Shown: positions 18,222 through 27,836 of the stretch, one piece after another | How positions within the stretch are numbered: position 1 is the stretch's first letter | Layout: the number at the start of each line of letters is the position of its first letter | Source: Corynebacterium ulceribovis DSM 45146 | GTDB lineage: Bacteria > Actinomycetota > Actinomycetes > Mycobacteriales > Mycobacteriaceae | Reading direction: 5' to 3' | Length of the DNA stretch: 64,000 nucleotides | Assembly: GCF_000372445.1 (NCBI RefSeq) | Contig: NZ_AQUY01000001.1 | Coordinates: 936,824 to 1,000,823 of the forward strand | Notes under the pieces: generated by a model | The model's database searches: none | The model's input: only the letters and a program-made list of their open reading frames with translations | What the model was told of the DNA's origin: nothing | Program-made: the position numbers and the translations under genes

Positions 18222-20258
18222 ATGACCAAGACGACAGCACCCGAGGCCCCAGTTGCCCGGGTGCTTCCGTTATTGTCGCTGCCGCACCTCGACCGGCCTT
18301 TTGACTACGCTGTCCCCGCGAAGTTTGCCGATAGCGCGCAGCCCGGCACCCGGGTCCGAGTCAAGTTTGCTGGTCGGCTGACCGACGCGATTGTGCTCGA
18401 ACGGCGCGCGGACACTGACTACGACGGCGCCTTGTCCGATATTCGGCAAGTCATCACTGCAGAGCCCGTCCACACCCCGGAGATTTCCACCCTCATTGAA
18501 GCGGTGGCTACGCGCTATGCGGGTTTCCGCGGGGACCTTTGGCGACTAGCGGTGCCGCCACGCCATGCCCGCGCCGAGGCAGCCGAATTGGAACGCCGCG
18601 ACGTCGCGTGGGAATCGTTAGGCCCAGAAATTAGCCTGCCGGAATTAGACGGCTGGGACGAGTTCGTCTTCGGCCGCTCCTTTGCCAATGCGGTCATTGG
18701 CGGTCAGACAGTGCGAGCCGCCTGGCAGCTCCAGCCGAATGCGCAGTGGGAGACCCGGCTCGCGGAGCTTGCCGTCCACACTGCAGTGGGCGGCGGTGGC
18801 GTGCTGATTGTGGTGCCACACCAACGAATGGTTGACCGGGTAGCCGAAGCCCTGACCCAGTTTGTCAGCGCCAAACAAGTCACCATTTTGAACCACGACG
18901 CCGGCCACGAAACGCGCTACCGCAGATTCCTGCGCATCCTCTTCGGCGGCGGCCGGATTGTGGTGGGAACCCGGTCAGCGGCGTGGGCACCGATCCAGAA
19001 CCTGCGGCTCACCGTGCTTGTTGACGACGGCGATGACCAGCACAATGAACCACGGGCCCCATACCCACATATGCGAGAAGTACTTGCACTGCGCTCGACG
19101 ATTACCGGCGCCGCCTTCATGATTGCTGGCTATGGTCGCACCGCCGAAACAGCGGCATGGGTGCAACAACAGTGGCTGCACGACCTGGTGCCGACAGCAG
19201 AGACGATGCAGCGCAGCATGCCGATTATCCGCACCCTAGATGATTCAGAAGTGGTGCTGGGGCGCGACTCCTCGCTGGCTCGGTCGAGGTTTCCCGGCGC
19301 TGTGTTCGCCAGCATTAAGCACACATTGGCCGCCGAACAACCAGTGCTGGTCCAAGTACCGCGCCGTGGCTATATTCCGGTGCTCAGCTGCCGGTCCTGC
19401 GGCACCCCGGCGCGATGTCGACACTGCCATGGGCCACTGGGGATGCCGAAGAAGGGCCCAGACCAGGGCAGCGGTTCGGCAGCGCCAACCTGCCGGTGGT
19501 GTGGCCGCATTGATCCGCATTACAGTTGCCCGTCCTGCGGCAGCTCCAGTCTGCGGCCGATTGTCATGGGCGCGGAACGTACCGCGGAAGAACTTGGCCG
19601 CGCTTTCCCTGGCGTCCCCGTCACCGCATCCAGCGATGACCATGTAAAAGCCACCGTCCCAGAAGGGGCGCGACTAGTCATTGCCACACCGGGCGCAGAA
19701 CCCATCGCTGATGGTGGATACGGCGCTGCGATTATTGCCGACACATGGGCGCTGCTTAACCGCCAGGACCTGCGCGCCCATGAACGAGCGCTTGCCCACT
19801 GGATGGGCGCGGCAGCACTAGTGCGCAGTGAAGCCGAACACGGCCAGGTGATCGTCATTGGTGAATCCGACAATCCCGCTATCACAGCGTTGCAGCACTG
19901 GGATGCGGCCAGCGCAGCGCAAGCGGAGCTAAATATTCGTCAACAAGCCCTGTTCCCACCGGCAGTACTGATGGCCGCAATCGACGGCTCCAACCCGGCC
20001 ATCGACGAACTGTTGGCCGTGGCGGAACTGCCAGCGGAAGCAGAATTGCTCGGCCCGGTCGAACTCCCACCTGGGGTCCGACCACCCGCCGGCGCCGACC
20101 CTGGACTGCATGGTCCAACGCTGCGGCTGCTCATTCGGGTGCCGCGGGCGCAATCGAAAGTGCTCGGGCATGCACTGCGCTCGGCGCAGATCATTCGAGC
20201 GGCGCAGCAGGACCGACTCCCACTGCGGGTGCAGATTGATCCACCGGCAATCGGGTAG
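18222..20258 (+). CDS. priA: PriA-like primosomal protein N', helicase motifs degenerate
   Basis: A 678-residue PriA homologue. The N-terminal 3'-DNA-binding domain (PHLDRPFDYAVP) and the zinc-binding module are present, with paired cysteines in CRSCGTPARCRHC, CRWCG and CPSCG around residues 390-440. The superfamily 2 helicase motifs are gone: no G-x-GKT Walker A in the VHTAVGGGGVLIVVPH region, and the DEEH box reads DDGDD. This is known for actinobacterial PriA, so it may load replisome proteins or bind forks without unwinding. Begins four bases after metK. Confidence 0.88.
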   Translation: MTKTTAPEAPVARVLPLLSLPHLDRPFDYAVPAKFADSAQPGTRVRVKFAGRLTDAIVLERRADTDYDGALSDIRQVITAEPVHTPEISTLIEAVATRYAGFRGDLWRLAVPPRHARAEAAELERRDVAWESLGPEISLPELDGWDEFVFGRSFANAVIGGQTVRAAWQLQPNAQWETRLAELAVHTAVGGGGVLIVVPHQRMVDRVAEALTQFVSAKQVTILNHDAGHETRYRRFLRILFGGGRIVVGTRSAAWAPIQNLRLTVLVDDGDDQHNEPRAPYPHMREVLALRSTITGAAFMIAGYGRTAETAAWVQQQWLHDLVPTAETMQRSMPIIRTLDDSEVVLGRDSSLARSRFPGAVFASIKHTLAAEQPVLVQVPRRGYIPVLSCRSCGTPARCRHCHGPLGMPKKGPDQGSGSAAPTCRWCGRIDPHYSCPSCGSSSLRPIVMGAERTAEELGRAFPGVPVTASSDDHVKATVPEGARLVIATPGAEPIADGGYGAAIIADTWALLNRQDLRAHERALAHWMGAAALVRSEAEHGQVIVIGESDNPAITALQHWDAASAAQAELNIRQQALFPPAVLMAAIDGSNPAIDELLAVAELPAEAELLGPVELPPGVRPPAGADPGLHGPTLRLLIRVPRAQSKVLGHALRSAQIIRAAQQDRLPLRVQIDPPAIG

Positions 20259-20273
20259 CGCAAGACGAATAGG

Positions 20274-20279
20274 TAAACT
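20274..20279 (+). promoter_or_regulatory. possible -10 element before def
   Basis: TAAACT lies 39 bases before the def ATG in the short priA-def gap, with an AAGGAGAAGG ribosome binding site at 20304-20313. The -35 region (TCGGGT) is poor, so this is a weak call. Confidence 0.35.
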
Positions 20280-20318
20280 AACAGCACAAACTGAAAACCA
20301 CTCAAGGAGAAGGAATAC

Positions 20319-20819
20319 ATGGCCCTGCTGCCACTGCGCTTTTTCGGCGACCCAGTGCTGACCACCCGCGCTGAAGAAGTCACCAGCTTCGATGAGGCTC
20401 TCGGGCAACTGATTGCCGACATGACTGAAACGATGCATGCTGAAGGTGGCATTGGGCTGGCCGCAAACCAAGTGGGTGTGCTGCGCCGCGTCTTCGTCTA
20501 CGACGTCGATGGGGTAGCCGGACACATTGTGAACCCGGTGTGGCAGCGTGTTGGCGACGACACCGATGTGGTTGCTGAAGGGTGCCTATCCATTCCGGAC
20601 ATTCGGGCAGATGTGCAGCGGCCAACGACGATTCAGATGAGTGGTGTTGATATGACCGGTCGACCAGTGTCGATGCAGGCGACCGGCATGCTGGCTCGCT
20701 GCATGCAGCACGAGTCGGACCACCTGGATGGGGTGCTGTTTGTGAAGCGGTTGGCACCGGCCGACCGAAAGCAGGCAATGGCGGAGATCCGCCACGCCGA
20801 GTGGTTTTTGAACCGGTAA
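20319..20819 (+). CDS. def: peptide deformylase
   Basis: Removes the formyl group from nascent N-termini. All three class motifs are intact in 166 residues: GIGLAANQVG (about 45-54), EGCLSIP (about 88-94) with the metal-binding Cys, and MQHESDHLDG with both His ligands and the catalytic Glu. A strong AAGGAG site precedes the ATG. It pairs functionally with fmt, the next gene, which adds the formyl group. Confidence 0.96.
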   Translation: MALLPLRFFGDPVLTTRAEEVTSFDEALGQLIADMTETMHAEGGIGLAANQVGVLRRVFVYDVDGVAGHIVNPVWQRVGDDTDVVAEGCLSIPDIRADVQRPTTIQMSGVDMTGRPVSMQATGMLARCMQHESDHLDGVLFVKRLAPADRKQAMAEIRHAEWFLNR

Positions 20820-20850
20820 CCAGACGCTGCAACGAAAGGGACTGTGACAC

Positions 20851-21792
20851 ATGCGGGTAATTTTCGCGGGGACACCAGAGCCGGCGGTGCCATCACTGCA
20901 AAAGCTCATCGATTCACCAGACTTCGACGTCGTAGCGGTGCTGACCCGGCCAGATGCGCGGGTCGGCCGGGGTAGGTCCCTGCGCCGCAGCCCAGTAGGG
21001 GAGCTTGCTGACGAGTACGGCATTGAAGTTCTCACTCCGACGACGCTGAAAGATGACGCGGTAGTGGCTCGGATTACCGAGCTAGCCCCAGAAGCGATTC
21101 CGGTGGTGGCCTACGGCAACTTGGTGCCGAAAAACCTGCTCGATGTGCCAACCCATGGCTGGATTAACCTGCACTTTAGTTTGCTGCCAGCGTGGCGCGG
21201 CGCAGCTCCCGTGCAAGCTGCCATTGCGGCGGGCGATGACATCACCGGCGCGAGTACGTTCCGCATTGAAGAAGGATTGGACACCGGGCCGGTCCTTGGA
21301 ACCATTACCGAACGCATCGCGCCAACCGATACTGCCGATGATTTGCTCGGTCGGCTGGCGGTGACTGGCGCAGAGCTACTTGCGGCATCGCTCACCGGCT
21401 TGGCAGCTGGTGCGATCCGTCCGGAACCGCAGCCGACAGAAGGCATCAGCCACGCTGCAAAGATTGAGGTCGAGGACGCACAGATTAACTGGCAGCTGCC
21501 AGCACACGTCATTGACCGGCAGGTACGCGCGCACACCCCAGCGCCAGGCGCATGGAGCGTACTGGGGGAGCAGCGCATCAAAGTTGGCCCGTTTGCGCGG
21601 GTAGTTGACGTGGTTCTGCCGGATGACCGGCAGCTAGCTCCGGGTGAGATTTTCACAACGAAGAAGGCAGTGTTTGTGGGGACCGGTTCCGACGCGGTTC
21701 AGCTGGAGCAGGTGCAGGCACCAGGCAAGCGGATGATGAATGCTGCGGACTGGGCGCGTGGTGCGAACCCGGCAGGAGAGGTGTTTAGCTAA
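20851..21792 (+). CDS. fmt: methionyl-tRNA formyltransferase
   Basis: Formylates initiator Met-tRNA using 10-formyltetrahydrofolate. The 313-residue protein starts [16 protein letters not shown]; the catalytic segment [18 protein letters not shown] (about residues 108-125) and [11 protein letters not shown] are intact, with a C-terminal OB-like domain that contacts tRNA ([16 protein letters not shown]). The stop overlaps the rsmB start by one base. AACGAAAGGGA provides the ribosome binding site. Confidence 0.95.
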   Translation: MRVIFAGTPEPAVPSLQKLIDSPDFDVVAVLTRPDARVGRGRSLRRSPVGELADEYGIEVLTPTTLKDDAVVARITELAPEAIPVVAYGNLVPKNLLDVPTHGWINLHFSLLPAWRGAAPVQAAIAAGDDITGASTFRIEEGLDTGPVLGTITERIAPTDTADDLLGRLAVTGAELLAASLTGLAAGAIRPEPQPTEGISHAAKIEVEDAQINWQLPAHVIDRQVRAHTPAPGAWSVLGEQRIKVGPFARVVDVVLPDDRQLAPGEIFTTKKAVFVGTGSDAVQLEQVQAPGKRMMNAADWARGANPAGEVFS

Positions 21793-23252
21793 TGGCCGAT
21801 GGACAAAGCAATCGCGGCGGGCAACGCCGCGGACAGCGCGGCGGTAACTCCCGGGGCGGTAACCAGCGACGGGATCAGCGTGGCGGTCGGACGCGCGAAC
21901 GTGAGCTCCTAGACGCGCCGCGTAAAGCTGCTCTCGAAGTGCTCAAAGCTGTCCGCCAAGATGGTGCGTACGCGAACTTGGTGCTGCCGAAGAGACTGCG
22001 CGCGAAGAAGATTAAAGGCCGCGACGCTGCCTTTGCCACCGAGATCACCTACGGCACCCTTCGTGCCCAAGGGGTACTCGATGAGATTTTGTCCCGCGCT
22101 TCTACGAGGCCGTTGCGCGATATTGAACCGGAAATCCTGGACATTCTGCGCCTGGGCGCATACCAGCTGTTGAAGACCCGGGTCGGCGCGCATGCTGCCG
22201 TTGATACTTCCGTCATTGCAGTACAAGCCGCTGGCAAACCGGGGGCGAAAGGGTTCGTCAACGCAATCCTGCGGAAAGTGGCGCAGCATGATTTTGACCA
22301 TTGGGTGATGGAGCTGGTCCCGAACCCTGCGGCCGACCCAATCGGCTATTTGGCCACTAAGTATGCCCACCCAAAGTGGATTGTTGAAGCGTTTGCGCAG
22401 TCTCTTGGTAGCCAAGCTGCCGAGCTGGAGGCTGCGCTGGCCGCTGCCGACGAACGACCAATTGTGCATTTGGTTGCCCGCCCTGGCGAGATCTCTGCGG
22501 AGGAACTGGCGCTGATCACCGGCGGTGAGGAAGGCCCCTACTCGCCGTATGCCGTGCACTTGGACGGTGGCGATCCTGGCGCGTTGGAACCTGTCCGCGA
22601 CGGTATGGCTGCCGTACAGGACGAAGGGTCTCAGCTCATCGCACGCGCCGCTACTCAAGTCCCTGTCGACGGTGAAGACTCCGGCCGTTGGCTCGACCTG
22701 TGCGCAGGCCCTGGCGGTAAGGCGGCTTTCATGGGTGCCATCGCCGGGATTGATGGCGCCACGGTCGATGCGGTGGAAGTCTCGCCGCACCGTGCTGAGC
22801 TCATTTCAAAGACCGTCCGGAACTTGCCGGTGACAGTACATGTTGCTGATGGTCGCGAACCTGGTTTGGAGCCAGGTTATGACCGGGTGCTCGTCGATGC
22901 ACCATGTTCCGGGCTCGGTGCGCTGCGCCGCCGTCCGGAGGCTCGCTGGCGCAAGCAGCCAACCGATATTCCGGAGCTCGTTGCGTTGCAGAAGGAGCTG
23001 TTGGCGAGCGCCGCGAAGCTGGTTCGGCCTGGTGGCATTGTGGTCTATTCTACCTGTTCGCCGTTGCTCCGTGAAACCGTCTCCGTGGTTGCTGACGCAG
23101 TGAAGAACCACGGTTTGGTGGAATTGGATGCACAGCAGTTTGTCACCCCGATGGCTGATGTTGGACCTGGCACTTCCGTTCAGATGTGGCCGCATCGCCA
23201 TGGCACTGATGCCATGTTCTTCGCCGTTCTTCAGCGCCCCAACGATAAGTAG
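21792..23252 (+). CDS. rsmB: 16S rRNA (cytosine-967-C5)-methyltransferase
   Basis: Also called Sun or Fmu. After a Gly/Arg-rich basic tail of about 35 residues (probably RNA-contacting) comes a NusB-like domain (about 45-180) and a SAM-dependent methyltransferase domain with LDLCAGPGGKAAF (motif I), VDAPCSGLGALRRRPEARW (motif IV with Cys) and STCSPLLRE with the catalytic Cys (motif VI). 486 residues. It is the third gene of def-fmt-rsmB. Confidence 0.93.
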   Translation: MADGQSNRGGQRRGQRGGNSRGGNQRRDQRGGRTRERELLDAPRKAALEVLKAVRQDGAYANLVLPKRLRAKKIKGRDAAFATEITYGTLRAQGVLDEILSRASTRPLRDIEPEILDILRLGAYQLLKTRVGAHAAVDTSVIAVQAAGKPGAKGFVNAILRKVAQHDFDHWVMELVPNPAADPIGYLATKYAHPKWIVEAFAQSLGSQAAELEAALAAADERPIVHLVARPGEISAEELALITGGEEGPYSPYAVHLDGGDPGALEPVRDGMAAVQDEGSQLIARAATQVPVDGEDSGRWLDLCAGPGGKAAFMGAIAGIDGATVDAVEVSPHRAELISKTVRNLPVTVHVADGREPGLEPGYDRVLVDAPCSGLGALRRRPEARWRKQPTDIPELVALQKELLASAAKLVRPGGIVVYSTCSPLLRETVSVVADAVKNHGLVELDAQQFVTPMADVGPGTSVQMWPHRHGTDAMFFAVLQRPNDK

Positions 23253-23261
23253 GATGAAATC

Positions 23262-23930
23262 ATGATTGCTCCCGCCCCGATTATTGCCCCGTCAATTCTT
23301 GCTGCTGACTTTGCGCATCTGGCTGATGACATTGCCCGGGTGTCGGATGCCGATTGGCTGCACATTGACGTGATGGATGGCCACTTTGTCCCGAACCTGT
23401 CTTTTGGTTTGCCGGTGATGGAGGCGGTCGCGAAGGTTACGGATAAGCCGCTAGATGTGCACCTGATGATTGAACGGCCGGAGTTGTGGGTCGACGGTTA
23501 TGTCGGCGCCGGTGCGAAGACCGTCATTTTCCATGTCGAAGCCACCGAGGAGCCGATTGCCTTGGCGAAGCACCTGCGGGCTGAAGGTTGCCGCGCTGGT
23601 TTCTCCTTGCGCCCGAGCACCCCAATTGAGCCGTACCTGTCCATGCTGCCGCATTTTGACCAGGTGTTGGTCATGTCGGTGGAGCCTGGTTTTGGTGGCC
23701 AGTCCTTCATGCCGGATCAGTTGGAGAAGGTCCGCACGCTGCGCAAGTACATCGATAACAATCACTTGCCGGTGACCATTGAGATTGATGGCGGTATCGG
23801 CGCGGAGACCATTGCGCAGGCTGCTGAGGCTGGCTGTGATGCTTTCGTTGCTGGTTCCGCGGTGTACAAGGCCGCTGATCCGAATGCGATGGTCACCCAG
23901 CTGCGTGACCTTGCTGCTGCTGCTCGATAG
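23262..23930 (+). CDS. rpe: ribulose-phosphate 3-epimerase
   Basis: Interconverts ribulose 5-phosphate and xylulose 5-phosphate. The 222-residue TIM barrel has APSILAADFAHL, the metal/active-site HIDVMDGHFVPN (about 37-48), DVHLMI, EPGFGGQSFMP and EIDGGI for phosphate binding. It precedes the rib genes by one base; ribulose 5-phosphate is also the RibB substrate, so co-expression makes metabolic sense. Confidence 0.96.
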   Translation: MIAPAPIIAPSILAADFAHLADDIARVSDADWLHIDVMDGHFVPNLSFGLPVMEAVAKVTDKPLDVHLMIERPELWVDGYVGAGAKTVIFHVEATEEPIALAKHLRAEGCRAGFSLRPSTPIEPYLSMLPHFDQVLVMSVEPGFGGQSFMPDQLEKVRTLRKYIDNNHLPVTIEIDGGIGAETIAQAAEAGCDAFVAGSAVYKAADPNAMVTQLRDLAAAAR

Positions 23931-23931
23931 T

Positions 23932-24960
23932 ATGTCCGACTTTGTCGGCCCGATGCGCCAGGCCATTGCACTTGCGCAAGGTGTGCAGGGCACTACCAGC
24001 CCGAACCCTCCCGTAGGGTGTGTGCTTATTGACGAGTTGGGCCATGTGGTTGCCACCGGAGCTACCAGCCCGCCTGGTGGGCCACATGCGGAAGCTGCTG
24101 CACTGGCAGCGGCTGGCACTGCAGCTGCCGGCACCACCGCGGTGGTGACCCTAGAGCCTTGCAACCATCAGGGCCGGACCGGCCCGTGTTCCCAAGCTCT
24201 GATTCAGGCTGGAGTGCGCCGAGTGGTCTATGCCGTGTCTGACCCGAATCCGGTGGCAACCGGTGGGGCAGCGGCGTTGGAAAATGCTGGCGTAGAGGTT
24301 GTGCATCACCTGCTGCGTGATGAGGTCGTAGCTGGCCCATTATCTGCGTGGCTTTTCGCACAACAGTATGGCCGCGCGAAGTTCACCTTGAAAACCGCGA
24401 CGACCGTGGACGGCAAAGTTGCCGCCTCTGATGGATCAAGCCAATGGATCACTGGGACAGCAGCTCGGGAGTTTGTCCACACGGACCGAGCTCGTCGCGA
24501 TGCCATTATCGTCGGTACCGGCACCGTTTTTGCAGACAATCCTCGACTAACAGCGCGGCGACCTGATGGCACGCTCTACGACCGGCAGCCAGCACGGATC
24601 GTGGTTGGCGAATCCGATATCCCAGCAGATAGCGCAGTCCGTGCGCCCGGGGCCGCGTTTCATCATGTGAAATCACGGGACCTTCACAACGTCGTCAAGC
24701 TCTGTGCTGAGGAAGGCTATGTCGACGTCCTAGTGGAAGGCGGACCGCAACTGGCTGGGGCCTTTATGGCGGCCGGATTAGTGGATGCGATTGCGGCGTA
24801 CGTGGCGCCGGCACTGCTCGGTAGCGGCAAATCTGCGCTGGCAGGGGTTGCGGCAACGTCGATGGCGGATATTGCTCGGTTTGCGACGACATCGGTGCAG
24901 CAACTGGGCGATGACGTGCTCATTACTGCGGAGCGGAGAGCAGATCCGCCCGGAAATTAA
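23932..24960 (+). CDS. ribD: bifunctional pyrimidine deaminase/reductase RibD
   Basis: Second and third steps of riboflavin synthesis. The deaminase domain (1-145) has PNPPVGCV, zinc-binding PHAEA and EPCNHQGRTGPC; the reductase domain has TLKTATTVDGKVA, WITGTAAREFVH, GTGTVFADNPRLT and VEGGPQLAGA. 342 residues from ATG 23932; an in-frame start at 23779 lies wholly inside rpe. No FMN riboswitch could fit between rpe and ribD, which are one base apart. Confidence 0.95.
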   Translation: MSDFVGPMRQAIALAQGVQGTTSPNPPVGCVLIDELGHVVATGATSPPGGPHAEAAALAAAGTAAAGTTAVVTLEPCNHQGRTGPCSQALIQAGVRRVVYAVSDPNPVATGGAAALENAGVEVVHHLLRDEVVAGPLSAWLFAQQYGRAKFTLKTATTVDGKVAASDGSSQWITGTAAREFVHTDRARRDAIIVGTGTVFADNPRLTARRPDGTLYDRQPARIVVGESDIPADSAVRAPGAAFHHVKSRDLHNVVKLCAEEGYVDVLVEGGPQLAGAFMAAGLVDAIAAYVAPALLGSGKSALAGVAATSMADIARFATTSVQQLGDDVLITAERRADPPGN

Positions 24961-24976
24961 TCCGAATTAACTGAAA

Positions 24977-24996
24977 TGGCCCGAAAGTGGCCGAAA
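24977..24996 (+). repeat. short direct repeat before the PcaC-like gene
   Basis: TGGCCCGAAA (24977-24986) and TGGCCGAAA (24988-24996) stand next to each other in the AT-richer 55-base gap after ribD. Around the ribD stop AAATTAATCC and GAATTAAC also repeat imperfectly. Meaning unknown; it may mark the border of an inserted gene. Confidence 0.5.
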
Positions 24997-25015
24997 CATA
25001 ACTATAAAGGAAACT

Positions 25016-25441
25016 ATGACTAACATCACTGACAACAACATCTACAACGACGACCGCTTCGACAACGGCATTGCCATTCGCCGCGAAGTGATGGGCGACG
25101 ATTTCGTAGACGCCGCGCTGGAGCGTTCCGCCGGCACCGACTCTGAAGCTATCCAGCGGCACATTAGTGAAACAGTCTGGGGCAGTGTCTGGACCCGTGG
25201 TGGCCTGTCCAAGCGCGACCGCAGCCTGCTAAATATCGGCATGCTGGTGGCACTGCGCGCCACCGAAGAGCTGCGGGGACACGTTCGCGGCGGTATTCGC
25301 AACGGCCTGACCCGTGAGGAAATTTCCGAAGCCATCATCCACGCATCGGGCTACTGCGGCGCACCGGCTGCTCTGTCGGCAATGAAAGTCGCACAGGAAG
25401 TACTGGTCAACGAGCTGGGCCCACTGGACGAAACGAAGTAA
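25016..25441 (+). CDS. carboxymuconolactone decarboxylase (PcaC-like) family protein in the rib operon
   Basis: A 141-residue member of the AhpD/CMD superfamily, closest in pattern to gamma-carboxymuconolactone decarboxylase: HISETVWGSVWTR, GLSKRDRSLLNIGMLVAL, EELRGHVRGGIRNGLTREEI and YCGAPAALSA. It lacks the CxxC pair of peroxidase-type AhpD proteins. PcaC acts in protocatechuate degradation, but no other pca gene is nearby; instead it lies between ribD and ribE, with two bases to ribE. An AAAGGAAA site precedes the ATG. It may be a moved pca gene, or a CMD protein recruited to flavin metabolism; the sequence does not decide. Confidence 0.8.
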   Translation: MTNITDNNIYNDDRFDNGIAIRREVMGDDFVDAALERSAGTDSEAIQRHISETVWGSVWTRGGLSKRDRSLLNIGMLVALRATEELRGHVRGGIRNGLTREEISEAIIHASGYCGAPAALSAMKVAQEVLVNELGPLDETK

Positions 25442-25443
25442 CA

Positions 25444-26031
25444 GTGTTCACCGGAATTATCGAAGAAGTCGGCGAAGTTGCGGACATCACCGAACAGACC
25501 AACGCCCTGCGCCTGACAATCGCCGCCAGCACCGTCTTAGGTGATGCACAACTTGGTGACTCCATCGCCGTCAACGGTGTCTGCCTCACCGTCGCCGAAC
25601 GGGACGACAACACCTTCACCGCAGATGTCATGCAGGAAACACTAAACCGCAGCAGCCTCGGGACAGTGACCGTGGGCAGCAAAGTGAACCTGGAGCGGGC
25701 CGCACAAGTAGGCAGTCGTCTCGATGGCCACATTGTGCAGGGCCATGTCGACGGAACCGCCGAAGTTATCTCCCGCACCGCTGATGAGCACTGGGAGATT
25801 GTTCGATTCACGCTGCCTGCCGACCTGGCTCGGTACGTGGTGGAAAAGGGCAGCATCAGCATTGACGGCACCTCGCTGACGGTGTCTGCGCTGGGCGATG
25901 ACTGGTTTGAAGTCAGCCTGATTCCGGTGACACTGACCGATTCGGTTGTTGGGCTGCGTCAACCAGGCGACATCGTCAACGTCGAGGTGGACGTGGTAGC
26001 CAAATACATTGAGAAAATGCTTCCTAGATAG
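25444..26031 (+). CDS. ribE: riboflavin synthase, alpha chain
   Basis: Dismutates two 6,7-dimethyl-8-ribityllumazine into riboflavin and the pyrimidine precursor. The 195-residue protein has two lumazine-binding repeats: [12 protein letters not shown] with [12 protein letters not shown], then [14 protein letters not shown] with [15 protein letters not shown] start at 25444. Called ribC in some corynebacterial literature. Confidence 0.95.
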   Translation: MFTGIIEEVGEVADITEQTNALRLTIAASTVLGDAQLGDSIAVNGVCLTVAERDDNTFTADVMQETLNRSSLGTVTVGSKVNLERAAQVGSRLDGHIVQGHVDGTAEVISRTADEHWEIVRFTLPADLARYVVEKGSISIDGTSLTVSALGDDWFEVSLIPVTLTDSVVGLRQPGDIVNVEVDVVAKYIEKMLPR

Positions 26032-26041
26032 GGTGGACACT

Positions 26042-27343
26042 GTGATTCAATTGGACACTGTCGAAGAGGCAATCGCCGCAATCAAAAACGGTGAAGCCGT
26101 CGTCGTCGTCGATGACGAAGACCGCGAAAACGAAGGCGACATCATCTTCGCCGCGGAAAAAGCCACCCCAGAACTGATGGCGTTTACCGTGCGCTACTCC
26201 TCCGGCTACATTTGCGTGCCGCTGGTCGGCGAAGACTGCGACCGACTGGGGCTGCCACCGATGGTTGCCTCCAACGAGGACGCCCGCGGTACCGCATACG
26301 CCGTCACGGTGGACGCTGCGAATGGTTCGACAGGCATCTCCGCGAAGGAACGCGCCAACACTGCTCGGCTGCTGGCTGACCCTCAAAGCGTCGCAAGTAA
26401 CTTCACCCGCCCGGGCCACGTGGTCCCACTGCGGGCTCGCGAAGGCGGCGTCTTGGTGCGCGCGGGTCACACCGAAGCTGCCGTTGACCTCGCACGACTC
26501 GCAGGTCTTCGCCCAGCCGGTGTGCTGTGTGAAGTCGTTTCCGAGGAAGACCCTACGGATATGGCTCGCGGCCCAGAGCTGCGCCGATTCTCTGACGCCC
26601 ACGGCCTGAAGATGATCAGCATTGAACAGCTGATTGACTACCGCCGCCGCAACGAAGTCCTAGTCGAACGCAACGTGGAAACACGACTGCCTACCGAATG
26701 GGGCCTATTCCGCGCTGTTGGGTACACCAGCCTGGTTGACGGCATCGAACACGTTGCACTGGTGGTCGGGGATATCTCCGAAAACGACGGCGAGGATGTG
26801 CTGGTTCGGGTGCACTCGGAGTGCCTGACCGGTGACGTATTCTCCTCGCAGCGTTGCGACTGCGGCCAACAGCTGCATCTATCTATGGAGATGGTGCAGC
26901 GGGAGGGCCGCGGCATTATTCTCTACTTGCGTGGCCAAGAAGGTCGCGGCATCGGTCTTATCCATAAGCTGCAGGCCTACCGACTGCAGGACGATGGCGT
27001 CGACACTGTGGATGCCAACCTGAAGCTGGGGTTGCCAGCCGACGCCCGAGAATACGGCACCGGCGCGCAGATCTTGGCGGACCTTGGCGTAAAGTCGATG
27101 GCCCTGATGACCAACAACCCAACCAAACGTGCAGGCCTCGGCGGCTATGGTCTATCGATGAGCCGACGAGTTCCGTTGCCAGTCAAGGTGAACCCAGAAA
27201 ACATTGCCTACCTGCAGACCAAGCAGATTCGCATGGGGCACGACTTGCCGTGGGTTAAGGACTGGGTGGCAGACCACCCAGAACACGACCACTCCGGGCA
27301 TGATTGTGTCAAAGAGCACTGCCTAGATGAAGGCACAGAGTAA
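26042..27343 (+). CDS. ribBA: bifunctional 3,4-dihydroxy-2-butanone-4-phosphate synthase / GTP cyclohydrolase II
   Basis: Supplies both branches of the riboflavin pathway. The RibB half (to about residue 205) has [34 protein letters not shown] and [12 protein letters not shown]; the RibA half has [21 protein letters not shown] with the zinc cysteines, [11 protein letters not shown] and MTNNPTKR. The GTG at 26042 has AGGGTGG in front; GTG 26033 and ATG 26009 are in frame but the latter overlaps ribE. The tail EHDHSGHD is His/Asp-rich. 433 residues. Confidence 0.94.
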   Translation: MIQLDTVEEAIAAIKNGEAVVVVDDEDRENEGDIIFAAEKATPELMAFTVRYSSGYICVPLVGEDCDRLGLPPMVASNEDARGTAYAVTVDAANGSTGISAKERANTARLLADPQSVASNFTRPGHVVPLRAREGGVLVRAGHTEAAVDLARLAGLRPAGVLCEVVSEEDPTDMARGPELRRFSDAHGLKMISIEQLIDYRRRNEVLVERNVETRLPTEWGLFRAVGYTSLVDGIEHVALVVGDISENDGEDVLVRVHSECLTGDVFSSQRCDCGQQLHLSMEMVQREGRGIILYLRGQEGRGIGLIHKLQAYRLQDDGVDTVDANLKLGLPADAREYGTGAQILADLGVKSMALMTNNPTKRAGLGGYGLSMSRRVPLPVKVNPENIAYLQTKQIRMGHDLPWVKDWVADHPEHDHSGHDCVKEHCLDEGTE

Positions 27344-27354
27344 GGAGCACAGCG

Positions 27355-27828
27355 ATGAGCGGAGCTGGACTACCCACAATCGAGATGCCGGACTGCACCG
27401 GCATGCGGGTTGGCATTGTCACTAGCCACTGGAATGAGAACATCACTGGGCAGCTGCGTGCTAACGCCTTGGCAGCTGCTGAGGAAGCCGGCGCTACGGT
27501 GCTGGATGTCCAGGTTGTAGGTGCGTTGGAAATCCCAGTGGTGGTGCAGGAACTAGCCAAGCAGTGCGACGCCGTTGTCGCCTTGGGCTGTGTGATCCGC
27601 GGTGGCACACCGCACTTTGAGTATGTCTGTGACTCGGTCACGGAAGGTTTGACCCGAATTGCACTGGACACCGGGATTGCGATTGGCAACGGGGTGCTGA
27701 CTACTAATACTCTGGAGCAAGCAGTAGATCGCAGCGGTGTCCCCGGCGCAGCCGAGGACAAAGGCCGTGAAGCGATGATTGCGGCATTACATACCGCACA
27801 CCTGCTGAAAACTCTGCGAAATAGTTAG
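27355..27828 (+). CDS. ribH: 6,7-dimethyl-8-ribityllumazine synthase
   Basis: Condenses the RibB and RibD products to lumazine. The 157-residue protein has [38 protein letters not shown] with the active-site His, and [22 protein letters not shown] replaces the common RGET, a mild change. AAGGAGCACAGCG precedes the ATG. Confidence 0.95.
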   Translation: MSGAGLPTIEMPDCTGMRVGIVTSHWNENITGQLRANALAAAEEAGATVLDVQVVGALEIPVVVQELAKQCDAVVALGCVIRGGTPHFEYVCDSVTEGLTRIALDTGIAIGNGVLTTNTLEQAVDRSGVPGAAEDKGREAMIAALHTAHLLKTLRNS

Positions 27829-27836
27829 GGAGAAAA

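Noticed and set aside
23928-23934. FMN riboswitch before ribD
   Set aside because: rpe and ribD are one base apart and no RFN-like conserved blocks were seen upstream of rpe either.
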